Source of the DNA: Methanobrevibacter sp.
GTDB lineage: Archaea; Methanobacteriota; Methanobacteria; Methanobacteriales; Methanobacteriaceae
Reading direction: 5' to 3'
Length of the DNA stretch: 64,000 nucleotides
Assembly: GCF_017427765.1 (NCBI RefSeq)
Contig: NZ_JAFRSC010000006.1
Span: 1-64,000, forward strand
Below are positions 36,189-44,029 of the stretch, one piece after another. The number at the start of each line of letters is the position of its first letter. Position 1 is the stretch's first letter. Made by a program: the position numbers and the translations under genes. The notes beneath the pieces were generated by a model. That model ran no database searches, was not told where the DNA came from, and saw only the letters and a program-made list of their open reading frames with translations.

Positions 36189-37307
36189 ATGATTAATCCT
36201 GCAAGCAGAACAAAATCAATCGAATTATCACAGATTAGAAAAATGTTTGAAGTGACAAATCCTAATGCAATCAACTTAGGTATTGGAGAACCTGACTTTG
36301 ATGTTCCTCAAAACATCAAGGATGCTATGAAAGAATCCATTGATGCAAATGAAACTCATTATACTTCAAATAAAGGACTTATTGAATTAAGAGAAGAAAT
36401 TGTAAAAAAATTCAAAAAAGAAAATGACATTAATACAAATCCTGAAAATATTATTGTTACAGTAGGTGCAAGTGAAGCATTATTCATGTGTGCTCAGGCA
36501 TTTATTGAAAAAGGGGATGAAGTCATCCTCCCAAATCCAAGTTTTTTATCATATGAAGCCTGTATAAACATAGCTGGCGGAGATATTGTCCCAGTGGACT
36601 GTAAAATGGAAAACGAATTTAAACTAAAAGCGGATGATGTCTCAGAAAAAATTACTAAAGACACCAAAGCAATCATGTTAAACTCACCATCCAATCCAAC
36701 AGGTGCAGTAATGGATAAAGAAGATATTAAAGCAATAGCTGATTTATCAATGGACAATGATTTCCTAATTATTTCAGATGAAATATATGAAAAAATTATT
36801 TATGATAAAAAGCATTACTCTCCAGCCAAATACAGTGATAATGTGATTACTTTAAACGGATTTTCAAAAACTTATGCAATGACAGGGCTTAGAATTGGAT
36901 ATTTAACCGCTAATGAAAATTTAACTGAAGAATTGCTTAAAATCCACCAGTATAACATCGCATGTGCAAGCACAACATCACAAAGAGGCGCTTATGCAGC
37001 ATTAACAGGTCCACAGGATGAAGTGGAAAAAATGGTTAATGAGTTTAAAAATAGACGAAACTTGATTGTTTCACGTTTAAATGAAATGGGCTATGAAACT
37101 GTTAATGCAGAAGGTGCATTCTATGTATTCCCAAGAATTGAAGATGAAAATTTCGTTACAAAAGCTGCTGAAGCAGGGGTGATTACAGTTCCAGGTGCAG
37201 CATTCGGATCAAATGGAAAATCCCATGTGCGCATGTCTTATGCAAATTCATATGAAAATATTGAAAAAGCTATGAATATTCTTGAAGAGCGTGTTGTTAA
37301 TGGATGA
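36189..37307 (+). CDS. Class I/II PLP-dependent aminotransferase (AspC-like)
   Basis: A 372-residue fold-type I aminotransferase. It has NLGIGEPDFDVP near the N-terminus, the SPSNPTGAV segment with the active-site Asn, the aspartate in ISDEIYEKIIYD, and the PLP-lysine in NGFSKTYAMTGLRIGY (about 226-241). Aspartate or an aromatic amino acid is the likely substrate, as for other archaeal members, but the motifs do not separate these. GTGAGGT is the ribosome binding site. Its end overlaps the CDF transporter start. Confidence 0.88.
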   Translation: MINPASRTKSIELSQIRKMFEVTNPNAINLGIGEPDFDVPQNIKDAMKESIDANETHYTSNKGLIELREEIVKKFKKENDINTNPENIIVTVGASEALFMCAQAFIEKGDEVILPNPSFLSYEACINIAGGDIVPVDCKMENEFKLKADDVSEKITKDTKAIMLNSPSNPTGAVMDKEDIKAIADLSMDNDFLIISDEIYEKIIYDKKHYSPAKYSDNVITLNGFSKTYAMTGLRIGYLTANENLTEELLKIHQYNIACASTTSQRGAYAALTGPQDEVEKMVNEFKNRRNLIVSRLNEMGYETVNAEGAFYVFPRIEDENFVTKAAEAGVITVPGAAFGSNGKSHVRMSYANSYENIEKAMNILEERVVNG

Positions 37308-38205
37308 ACTTCGCCTAAAAGGTGGTAAAAAAGCAGTTATAGTAGCGATTCTTGCAAACTGTGTTTTAACTATTTTAAATGTTATTGTGGGTTTGACTTC
37401 CGGAAGTTATGCATTAGTATCTGAAGGAGCACATACATTATCAGATGTGATGACTTCAGTGATAGCTTATGTGGGATTTAGATACGGACAAAAACCTGCA
37501 GATGATGAACATCCAATAGGACATGGTCGTGCAGAAGCTATTAGCGGATTAGTAATCGTAGTATTTTTAGCTATAGTTGGATGGGAGATTTTTCAGGGAT
37601 CTGTTGAAAGAATACTGAATCCATCATTAATTACAGTTCCAAGTACACCCGCAGCAATAATGGCTGTAATTGGAATCCTTATTAATTTTTCAGTTAGCAG
37701 TTATATTATCCAAATTGGAAAAGAAATTAAAAGCCCTGCAATCGTAGCTGACGGGAAACATCAGCGGACAGATATCTTTTCTTCAATCGCGATTTTGGTT
37801 GGCGTTGTCGTTTCAAATATAGGTTTTCCTATATTAGACCCGATAATAGCATTAATCATAAGTGGATTAATCTTTAAAACTGCAATTGAAATTGGGAAAG
37901 AAAATATAGATAATATAATGGGAAAAGTACCATCTAATGAATTCATCGATAGAATCAGATACGTTGCTGAAAAAACACCACAAGCTCAAAATGCTCATAA
38001 TATAAAAGTTGATTATTTAGGCTCATATGCAACAGTAACACTACACATTGAACTCGATGGAAATTTAACCTTGGAGGAAAGCCATAAAATAGTACATTCC
38101 ATTCAAGACAACATCCTTAACGAAATTCCAGAAGTAAAATATGTAATGGTTCATGCATGCCCTATAGGATTATCATATAACCATGCACAAGAAATAGATA
38201 ATTGA
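37300..38205 (+). CDS. Cation diffusion facilitator (CDF) efflux transporter
   Basis: A 301-residue divalent-metal/proton antiporter of the CDF family. About six membrane helices are visible. Metal-site motifs are HTLSDVMTS (helix 2), DDEHPIGHGRAE, and DGKHQRTDIFSS (helix 5), followed by a cytoplasmic domain from about residue 205. Zn, Mn or Fe are all possible. I use the ATG at 37300, which overlaps the aminotransferase stop by eight bases, rather than an earlier in-frame start inside that gene. Confidence 0.88.
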   Translation: MDELRLKGGKKAVIVAILANCVLTILNVIVGLTSGSYALVSEGAHTLSDVMTSVIAYVGFRYGQKPADDEHPIGHGRAEAISGLVIVVFLAIVGWEIFQGSVERILNPSLITVPSTPAAIMAVIGILINFSVSSYIIQIGKEIKSPAIVADGKHQRTDIFSSIAILVGVVVSNIGFPILDPIIALIISGLIFKTAIEIGKENIDNIMGKVPSNEFIDRIRYVAEKTPQAQNAHNIKVDYLGSYATVTLHIELDGNLTLEESHKIVHSIQDNILNEIPEVKYVMVHACPIGLSYNHAQEIDN

Positions 38206-38214
38206 AATTAAAAA

Positions 38215-38298
38215 CGCCGGGACCGGGATTTGAACCCGGGTGATCATATGATCATCGGATTAGCAGTCCGACGCCGTACCAGGCTGGGCCATCCCGAC
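38215..38298 (-). tRNA. tRNA-Ser (anticodon GCU)
   Basis: An 84-base type II tRNA. The acceptor stem GTCGGGA pairs with TCCCGGC (one G-T pair). The anticodon stem-loop CGGACTGCTAATCCG carries GCT (38262-38264 on the plus strand). The long variable arm (GATGATCATATGATCA) marks a serine tRNA, and the T arm is CCGGGTTCAAATCCCGG. The 3' CCA is not encoded. Reads AGU and AGC codons. Confidence 0.96.
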
Positions 38299-38413
38299 AT
38301 ATGAAAAAACAGTATAATAAGTTATATGTTAAAACTTATTTATAAACTTAATTATTTTTATAATGGCATGTTCAAAAGTGGACTAATCTCAAAAATATAA
38401 GTTATCTAAAAAA

Positions 38414-38671
38414 GCCAACTCCACCCCGGGATTCTACAAGCATTGAATGTTAATAGTAAAGCTGCTCCCTTCCGGGCCTGACCCGTTCCTATACTAAAGA
38501 TGACTAATTTTTACCCTCCAGTAAAAACTTCACCACCACCAATCCTGTAGGACGAGGTTTCTATGTTGTTTTTCTAGGCTTATATTCTCTTAAAAAGCCG
38601 CCTTTTGAACTTCAACCGCACCAAAGGGGGTGTGTGCTTACAGAGGACCCCTAACCCTCCGGTCTAGCCAC
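38414..38671 (-). ncRNA. ffs: Signal recognition particle RNA (7S RNA)
   Basis: The minus strand holds the universally conserved helix-8 core GGTCAGGCCCGGAAGGGAGC (about 38460-38490), with its GGAAG tetraloop region. The 5' part GCTAGACCGGAGGGTTAGGG and the following TCCTCTGTAAGC are those of archaeal SRP RNA. The 5' end (GCTAG) pairs with the 3' end (GTTGGC), and a T-run follows at 38408-38413. Ends are placed to within a few bases. It works with SRP54 and SRP19 in co-translational targeting. Confidence 0.92.
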
Positions 38672-38687
38672 TAATAATATATAGCTT

Positions 38688-38697
38688 TAATCTTATA
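38688..38697 (-). promoter_or_regulatory. TATA box of the SRP RNA gene
   Basis: The minus strand reads ATTTATATAAG ending about 18 bases before the first base of the SRP RNA as placed here. This is the expected distance for an archaeal TATA box and supports the 5' end near 38670. Confidence 0.6.
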
Positions 38698-38850
38698 TAA
38701 ATGTTATTAAAATTAGACTTACTGGAAAAGAAAATAATTACTGTAAATAAAAAAAATTACCTGAAAAACGATTTTCTAGAAAAAAATAAAATTATAGTAA
38801 CTGGTTAAAAATAAGTAAAAAATAAAAATAGAAAATAAAAATAGGTTAAA

Positions 38851-39237
38851 TTAGAATATCTCTTGGATAATATCTCCATCAGAAATAATACCTATTAATT
38901 TTCCATCATCAACAACTGGGAGTTGATTCAATATTCCAGAAGAAGCACCTTCTTTCATAACATTTATTGCTGTTTCAATAGTATCTTCAGGAGAAACTGT
39001 ACAAACAGATTTAATCATTATCTCATCAACACTTGTACCCAATTCATATTTATCCAAAATCAGATTATGACCTACATCAGTTGCAGTTATAATACCTATC
39101 AGTTTATCTCCCTCAACAACTGGAAGTGAACTAATTTTATGTTTCATTAACTTTTCAAATGCATATACAACATCAATATCAGATGTGGTTGTAATGACAT
39201 CAGTAGACATAATCTCCTTAACTTTCTTGTTCAACAT
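38851..39237 (-). CDS. CBS domain pair protein
   Basis: A 128-residue protein made of two CBS motifs and nothing else (MLNKKVKEIMSTDVITTTSD start; VEGDKLIGIITATDVG and VVDDGKLIGIISDGDII are the two core repeats). Such pairs bind adenine nucleotides and sense energy state. The ATG at 39237 follows GGAGGTG by six bases and lies inside the end of the 2-phosphoglycerate kinase gene (20-base overlap), so the two are tightly co-expressed. Regulation of the kinase is an attractive inference. Confidence 0.85.
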   Translation of the reverse strand: MLNKKVKEIMSTDVITTTSDIDVVYAFEKLMKHKISSLPVVEGDKLIGIITATDVGHNLILDKYELGTSVDEIMIKSVCTVSPEDTIETAINVMKEGASSGILNQLPVVDDGKLIGIISDGDIIQEIF

Positions 39238-40129
39238 TCTCAGCACCTCCAAACTCTTCTAGAATATCACTAACCATAATATCAATGGTTTTATTAATAT
39301 CCACATTGTTAATTATACGAGAATCATGAATTTTTGCCTGTTCAACTAAAAATTTTTGTGTCTTTCTGATTGTTTCAAAGTTTTCCATATATCTCTCAAG
39401 GGATCTTTTTACCCAAGGCTGCCTACATCTGGAATAAAACCTCTGTTTGTGGGACTCTTCATCATCAACAGTCAATGTAAAAATTATTATATTGTTATTT
39501 TCTAAAAGATCGTTTCTAATAAACCCAGGAACAACATGAACTCCTTCAATAATAGTACTAATTCCTTCTTTTACAGATCTCTCAATAATTGCCTCAATGC
39601 CTACATTAACAACATCAACATGACTAATAAATCCTTCAATAACAGAGTCAATTCTAATTGATGGAGTTCTTATACTCTCATATGCATCAAAGCTGGATTT
39701 ATGAATAACAGGACTCAAGTCTTTTGAAACTATTTTACGCATAACTTCACGAATCATATCTGTACTGATAAGATTCTTTAATCTTAACCTGTTTGCAAGT
39801 TCAAAAGCCATTGATGACGTACCAACACCAGATGCACCACCTATTAAAATAATAAGAGGTTTTTTGGATGTTCTAAGTGATCTCCAATTTTGATATTTTT
39901 TAGCTACATTTGAATCGACTTTTCTAAGGTGTTTTAAAACGACATCGGCCAACTCGGAATTAGAAATTTCAGAAATATCATTATTAATTAATTCATTTTC
40001 AATATCGCTGGCTATTTCATGGGCTCTTAAAGAACCAATATCTGCAACATTAAGAGATCGAGCCAGAATTCCTTTGGAAAAAGGTTCTTTATACAATTTA
40101 CCATCAACATCACCAGTAATCCAAATCAT
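39218..40129 (-). CDS. pgk2: 2-phosphoglycerate kinase
   Basis: This kinase makes 2,3-diphosphoglycerate, the precursor of cyclic 2,3-diphosphoglycerate, a solute and phosphate store of Methanobacteriales. The 303-residue protein has an N-terminal ATP-cone-like domain (about 1-90) and a P-loop domain with Walker A GGASGVGTSS (about 98-107), STDMIREVMRK and VEGVHVVPGF-like (IIEGVHVVPGF) segments. GGTGAATTATT precedes the ATG. Its end overlaps the CBS-domain gene. The cyclase gene is not in the window. Confidence 0.85.
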   Translation of the reverse strand: MIWITGDVDGKLYKEPFSKGILARSLNVADIGSLRAHEIASDIENELINNDISEISNSELADVVLKHLRKVDSNVAKKYQNWRSLRTSKKPLIILIGGASGVGTSSMAFELANRLRLKNLISTDMIREVMRKIVSKDLSPVIHKSSFDAYESIRTPSIRIDSVIEGFISHVDVVNVGIEAIIERSVKEGISTIIEGVHVVPGFIRNDLLENNNIIIFTLTVDDEESHKQRFYSRCRQPWVKRSLERYMENFETIRKTQKFLVEQAKIHDSRIINNVDINKTIDIMVSDILEEFGGAENVEQES

Positions 40130-40234
40130 AATAATTCACCAGTTAAAATATGATAAAATATTATAAATTAATATTAAATAAAATTTGTTATTTGATTTTC
40201 TGATTGAAAAAAAGTAAAAAAAAGAGATGAAAAA

Positions 40235-40927
40235 TTATTCATCTAAAGAAACTAAGCTTATATCATAATTTGAGCCATCTTTAATATCTATTAAGACAGC
40301 TCCATTATCTTTAAGCATTCCTGGATTAGCTACATCAGTAGTTTTTCCAATTTTACTGACTGATTTTGCTTCATGAATATGACCGCAAACATTAATCTCA
40401 GGTTCAAATTCATGAATTGATTTTAAAATTCCCTGACTGCCAACATGTTGCCCATTTTCCATCTTATCCGCTTCAGTATTATACGGTGGAGCATGAGTAA
40501 CAAGAATTCTTACTTTAGGAACCTTATCATTGTAAACATAGTCATAATTAGCTAACAATTCATAAACATCTCCATAAATCTTATTGTCCTGGATTTCACC
40601 GGGAGTGTTAAATGGAGTTTCATTAGACCCGCCATATCCAAACAATATTGCATCCCCATAAGCAATGATATTATTATGAAGACAGAAAGAAACTTCATTA
40701 ATCGCATTGCAAATACCTTTAGGGTCACAATTTCCAGGTATGGCAATTACATCAACACCACAATCAGCCACCTTATCAATAAATGTTCCAACAAAGTCTA
40801 ATGGTCCGAAATCAGTTATATCTCCAAGAATTAAAACTAATTCAATATCATCATTATTTTTTAAATAAGTATATAAGTTTTCGTTTTCTTCACCGTGAAC
40901 GTCACTTACTGCTAAAATTTTTGTCAT
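40235..40927 (-). CDS. Calcineurin-like metallophosphoesterase
   Basis: A 230-residue phosphoesterase with all five metal-site motifs in order: DVHGEENE (about 8-15), GDITDFGP (about 35-42), GNCDPKG (about 66), THAPPYN (about 144) and CGHIHEAKS (about 176). These bind two metal ions. The substrate (nucleotide, phosphoprotein or nucleic acid) cannot be told. It is the last gene of a three-gene unit with the DUF749 and DUF2096 genes, 13 bases after the latter. Confidence 0.88.
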   Translation of the reverse strand: MTKILAVSDVHGEENENLYTYLKNNDDIELVLILGDITDFGPLDFVGTFIDKVADCGVDVIAIPGNCDPKGICNAINEVSFCLHNNIIAYGDAILFGYGGSNETPFNTPGEIQDNKIYGDVYELLANYDYVYNDKVPKVRILVTHAPPYNTEADKMENGQHVGSQGILKSIHEFEPEINVCGHIHEAKSVSKIGKTTDVANPGMLKDNGAVLIDIKDGSNYDISLVSLDE

Positions 40928-40940
40928 AAAATCACCTTCA

Positions 40941-41465
40941 TTATTCTAAAAAGAATGAACCCATTTCTTTTAAACCTACTTGAAGATCAGGTTTATCTCC
41001 ATGTAGCTGAATAGTCACATCATCATCAAATTCAATGATAAGACCATTCCATTCTGCAATTTCCTGAACTCGTTCTTCCGCTAAAGGATTTTTTAATGTA
41101 ATTCTACCGGTTGTTAAACCTGGCGGTGAATTAACAAGGAATTTTGATCGTGATTTAGGAAATTCAAATACTTCTTCACCTTTCATGACTCTCTTTAATA
41201 AATCAAGCCATTCATCAACATATTCCTCGCCTTCTTCTTCTGCAATAGTTAAAAGAGTTCCTTGAACTTTATTTAAAGACATTTCAGCTTTTGCCAACTC
41301 ATTAATCAAATCTGGATGGGAAGGGTCCCTTTTATACGAACTAATTGAAGACCTAATTAATCCCATCTCGGGGTTAATTCCACTTGGAATTTCATATCCT
41401 TTTTTACTTAAATCAGTTAGGAGATGATTTAGAACTAACCAATTCTGTTCTGAGGGCAAACTCAT
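40941..41465 (-). CDS. DUF2096 family protein
   Basis: A 174-residue protein of a family limited to methanogens and relatives. The N-terminal half is helical (NWLVLNHLLTDLSKKGYEIPSGINPEMGLIRSSISSYKRDP), and the C-terminal half has strands (GLTTGRITLKNPLAEERVQEIAEWNGLIIEFDDDVTIQLHG). No catalytic motif or membrane segment is visible and the function is unknown. Its start overlaps the DUF749 gene end by four bases (ATGA), indicating coupled translation. Confidence 0.8.
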   Translation of the reverse strand: MSLPSEQNWLVLNHLLTDLSKKGYEIPSGINPEMGLIRSSISSYKRDPSHPDLINELAKAEMSLNKVQGTLLTIAEEEGEEYVDEWLDLLKRVMKGEEVFEFPKSRSKFLVNSPPGLTTGRITLKNPLAEERVQEIAEWNGLIIEFDDDVTIQLHGDKPDLQVGLKEMGSFFLE

Positions 41466-41728
41466 AAATGTCCACCTATAATTTTTAAGGTAGTATGATT
41501 AATTTTTGCATCTGCTTCTTTTAATTCACGTTCAATTTCAGCAGTATTTTGATAAGAATCTAAAAATAAAACATGATGAGTTGATGTACCTGCGATATTT
41601 AATATTGCTATTTCATCGGATTGTTTTAGTTCTCTTTTATCAATAGTTGCTTTAAATTGTACATATGGCTCATATTCTTCTGGAAGGTCTGAATATTTAA
41701 AAATACCATCTAATGTTGCTACAAACAT
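41462..41728 (-). CDS. DUF749 family protein
   Basis: An 88-residue protein of the methanogen DUF749 family (MFVATLDGIFKYSDLPEEYEPYVQFKATI start, HHVLFLDSYQNTAEIERELKEADAKI core). It is small, soluble and without obvious active-site residues. It is the first gene of the unit DUF749-DUF2096-phosphoesterase, preceded by a GAGGTG binding site and a palindrome-bearing promoter (41791-41805). The gene order suggests a shared, unknown pathway. Confidence 0.8.
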   Translation of the reverse strand: MFVATLDGIFKYSDLPEEYEPYVQFKATIDKRELKQSDEIAILNIAGTSTHHVLFLDSYQNTAEIERELKEADAKINHTTLKIIGGHL

Positions 41729-41790
41729 AATTACACCTCATTGTATATTTAATAGTATATTTTTTCTTATTAATCATATATAAACATGAT

Positions 41791-41805
41791 TACGAATAAT
41801 TCGTA
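41791..41805. promoter_or_regulatory. Palindrome in the DUF749 promoter
   Basis: TACGAATAATTCGTA is a perfect palindrome around one central base. On the minus strand it lies just upstream of the TATA-like TTTATATATG (41774-41784) that probably drives the DUF749 unit, a position suited to an activator or repressor. No other copy was noticed in the window. Confidence 0.45.
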
Positions 41806-41901
41806 TGTGAACAAACTAAAAAAATTTAGATAAAAAAAAGGTTATCATAGATATGATAACTCTCCAAAATGTCTTTTCAATGCCTAAAAAAATAAAAATA
41901 A

Positions 41902-41918
41902 AAGGATTAAAAATCCTT
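41902..41918 (-). terminator. Terminator after hdrB
   Basis: AAGGATT and AATCCTT pair around a three-base loop four bases beyond the hdrB stop codon. On the minus strand the hairpin is followed by TTATTTTTATTTTTTT, a T-rich archaeal termination signal. Further on, a second hairpin, GTTATCATA/TATGATAAC (41841-41860), may act as backup. Confidence 0.6.
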
Positions 41919-41922
41919 AAAT

Positions 41923-42810
41923 TTATTCACCTAATGCTTTTTTGATTGCAGGAGTTGCGTCAATTCTTTGAGCATCAAAGGTTAATTCTTCAGCTGATAA
42001 TCCCATAGCTAATCCGTATAATTGAGCTAAGTGGAATACAGGAAGTGCAAAGTCAGTTCCGTATTTTTCGTTTACTTCAACTTGACCTTGGTCAAATTGT
42101 AAGTGACAGAATGGACATACGTTAACAATTGCATCTACACCAGCAGCAGTCATGTGATCGAGTTTTTCTTTGGTGAAACTAGTAGTTACATCAAGGTCTC
42201 TGGATCTTAAACCTCCACCAGCACCACAGCACATCATTTTGTCTTTGTAGTCTACTGATTTAGCACCAGTAATTTCTACAAGGTCATCTAAGATGGATGG
42301 GTTTTCAGCTTGTTCTTCAATACCAATAGTTTTAGTAGGTTTTAAGAAGTGGCAACCGTAGTGTACTGCAACATTTAAGTCTAAAGGTTTTTCGATTAAT
42401 GAAGCTAATTTTTCGAAACCAACGTCATCTCTTAAGATTTGAGCAAAGTGTTTTACTTCAACAGTTCCTTTGAATTCTCTGCCGATTTCAGCTAAGTTTT
42501 TGTTAATTTCAGCTTTTTTCTCTTCACTTTCTTTTAACATGTGGTTACATTCGAATAATGAACCGAAACATCCGTTACATTCAGTCATGATGTCAGCACC
42601 CATGTCTTCAGCAAGAGTTAAGTTACGAGCTGCAATAGTAGCCCAGGTTTCTTCATCAAAAGAACCGAATACACCAGGAGCAGGACAACAAGATGCTCCT
42701 TCCATGTCTTTTAATTCAATATCTAATGCTTCGAATAATTTTCTGGTAGCTTTTTCAACACCAGGATAACGGTTGTTCATAATACAACCTAAGAAGTATG
42801 CAATTTCCAT
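41923..42810 (-). CDS. hdrB: Heterodisulfide reductase subunit B
   Basis: The catalytic subunit of the electron-bifurcating heterodisulfide reductase HdrABC, which reduces CoM-S-S-CoB. The 295-residue length is normal. Both cysteine-rich CCG domains are visible: CIMNNRYPG...GASCCPAPGVFG with CNGCFGSL, and HYGCHFLKP...MMCCGAGGGLR with CPFCHLQF. These bind the pair of non-cubane clusters where the disulfide is cut. It follows hdrC by 21 bases, the standard order; hdrA is elsewhere. Confidence 0.96.
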   Translation of the reverse strand: MEIAYFLGCIMNNRYPGVEKATRKLFEALDIELKDMEGASCCPAPGVFGSFDEETWATIAARNLTLAEDMGADIMTECNGCFGSLFECNHMLKESEEKKAEINKNLAEIGREFKGTVEVKHFAQILRDDVGFEKLASLIEKPLDLNVAVHYGCHFLKPTKTIGIEEQAENPSILDDLVEITGAKSVDYKDKMMCCGAGGGLRSRDLDVTTSFTKEKLDHMTAAGVDAIVNVCPFCHLQFDQGQVEVNEKYGTDFALPVFHLAQLYGLAMGLSAEELTFDAQRIDATPAIKKALGE

Positions 42811-42831
42811 ATTATAACTCTCCTCATAAAT

Positions 42832-43845
42832 CTATTCTTTTAATCCACCGGTTGCTTCATCGTAACCGATTAATTCGTCAAATCCGGTAATTTTACATAA
42901 TTTTTGTACTTCTTCTAATGCTTCAGGGAAAGCATGAGTAGTAGGTGGAATTTCGGAAAGACCAATTTTAGTTCTTAAAGCTTTAGTAGCATCGTTGATT
43001 GGTACACCGTGACCAGTATTCATTACAAATACACCAGTCATTTTGTGAGGTTTTGCCATGTAACCAGCGTGAGCTGCGATGTTACGTGCTTTTTTGATAA
43101 TTTCTACAATTTTAACACTTCTGAGACATCTTTCTTGGCAAGTGTAACAAGTGGTACACATCCATAAAGCATCGTCAGTGATTACTTCTTCTTTTAAACC
43201 AAGTAAACATTTTCTGACAATTTGTCTTACTTTGTACGGAGTTCTTCTTCCAGATGGACAACCTCCACTACAGGTACCGCATTGGAAACAGTGTTTTACA
43301 GTTTCAATTCCAGCATCGATAAATTCAGCAGTGAAATCTGGATCACGATTACTATCAGTTAATAATTCTTTATCAGTCAATAAAGTCATAGTATCTCTCT
43401 TTGTATCTTTTTTATTTAAATCTTCTTTAGCTTCTTCGACATTTTCTTCAGAAGTTTCTTCTTCCTGTTCAACTACTTCCTCAGCAGGAGCTTCTTCTTC
43501 AGCAACTTCAACTTCAGCTTCTTGTGGAGCTTCAACTTCAGTTTCCTCAGGAGTTTCTTCTGCCTCTTCCACAATTTCTTCAGCAGCCTCTTCAGGAGCA
43601 TCTTCTTCTAAAGTTTCGATGTCACTTTTAAAAGTTAAATCTTTTTCATCGGTTTCAGGTTCGCTTTTTACTACATCATCCCTAGGAACAGTAGTCTTTG
43701 TACCTGAAACGATGTCATCTTGTACAGCTTGTGAAGATGTAACTTGGACATCATCAGATGTGTTTGATACATCATTACTGATGTCTTTTTCTTCTGTATC
43801 ATTGTCTCCTTTAAATAGAGACTTTAAACGATTTATAATAGACAT
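42832..43845 (-). CDS. hdrC: Heterodisulfide reductase subunit C with long acidic N-terminal extension
   Basis: The electron-transfer subunit of HdrABC. The last 185 residues are ordinary HdrC (MTLLTDKELLTDSNRDPDF) with two [4Fe-4S] motifs, CFQCGTCSGGCP and CTTCYTCQERCL. Ahead of this lie 152 extra residues: a short amphipathic basic helix (SIINRLKSLFKG) and a long stretch of Glu, Ala, Pro and Val. The ATG at 43845 has GAGGTG eight bases upstream, so the extension is translated; the usual HdrC start lies in frame at residue 153. The layout resembles the acidic A domain of FtsY, which targets membranes. Confidence 0.93.
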   Translation of the reverse strand: MSIINRLKSLFKGDNDTEEKDISNDVSNTSDDVQVTSSQAVQDDIVSGTKTTVPRDDVVKSEPETDEKDLTFKSDIETLEEDAPEEAAEEIVEEAEETPEETEVEAPQEAEVEVAEEEAPAEEVVEQEEETSEENVEEAKEDLNKKDTKRDTMTLLTDKELLTDSNRDPDFTAEFIDAGIETVKHCFQCGTCSGGCPSGRRTPYKVRQIVRKCLLGLKEEVITDDALWMCTTCYTCQERCLRSVKIVEIIKKARNIAAHAGYMAKPHKMTGVFVMNTGHGVPINDATKALRTKIGLSEIPPTTHAFPEALEEVQKLCKITGFDELIGYDEATGGLKE

Positions 43846-43919
43846 TGAAAACACACCTCGGATAATCATCGGACTATTTCCTCAAATCCATAATAATATT
43901 CTTTAAAAATCCATATATA

Positions 43920-43996
43920 AAGGTTACTAAATTTTTAGCTAGTGTAATCAAAAAGGTTACAATGAATAAAAAATTTTTATTAACCTAAAAGGTTAA
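43920..43996. promoter_or_regulatory. Repeated AAGGTTA sites and palindrome in the hdrC divergent promoter
   Basis: AAGGTTAC occurs at 43920-43927 and 43953-43960, and AAGGTTA at 43989-43995, spaced about 33 and 36 bases apart. The last forms half of the perfect inverted repeat TTAACCT-aaa-AGGTTAA (43980-43996). The set lies between hdrC (minus, TATA near 43911-43920) and the ArcS-like gene (plus). Regularly spaced sites suggest cooperative binding of one regulator. Confidence 0.5.
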
Positions 43997-44029
43997 ATAT
44001 TAACATAACAACAAATAGGAAAGACACAA

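Noticed and set aside
43434..43660. Repetitive GAA/TTC-rich tract taken for a possible repeat array
   Set aside because: It is coding sequence for the Glu-rich HdrC extension; units are irregular and there are no spacers, so it is not a CRISPR array or tandem repeat locus. No CRISPR array was found in the window.
43151..43906. Ser/Thr-rich 251-residue plus-strand frame
   Set aside because: It is the antisense shadow of hdrC; the Ser-rich composition comes from reading the Glu-rich extension backwards, and hdrC has clear motifs and a ribosome binding site.
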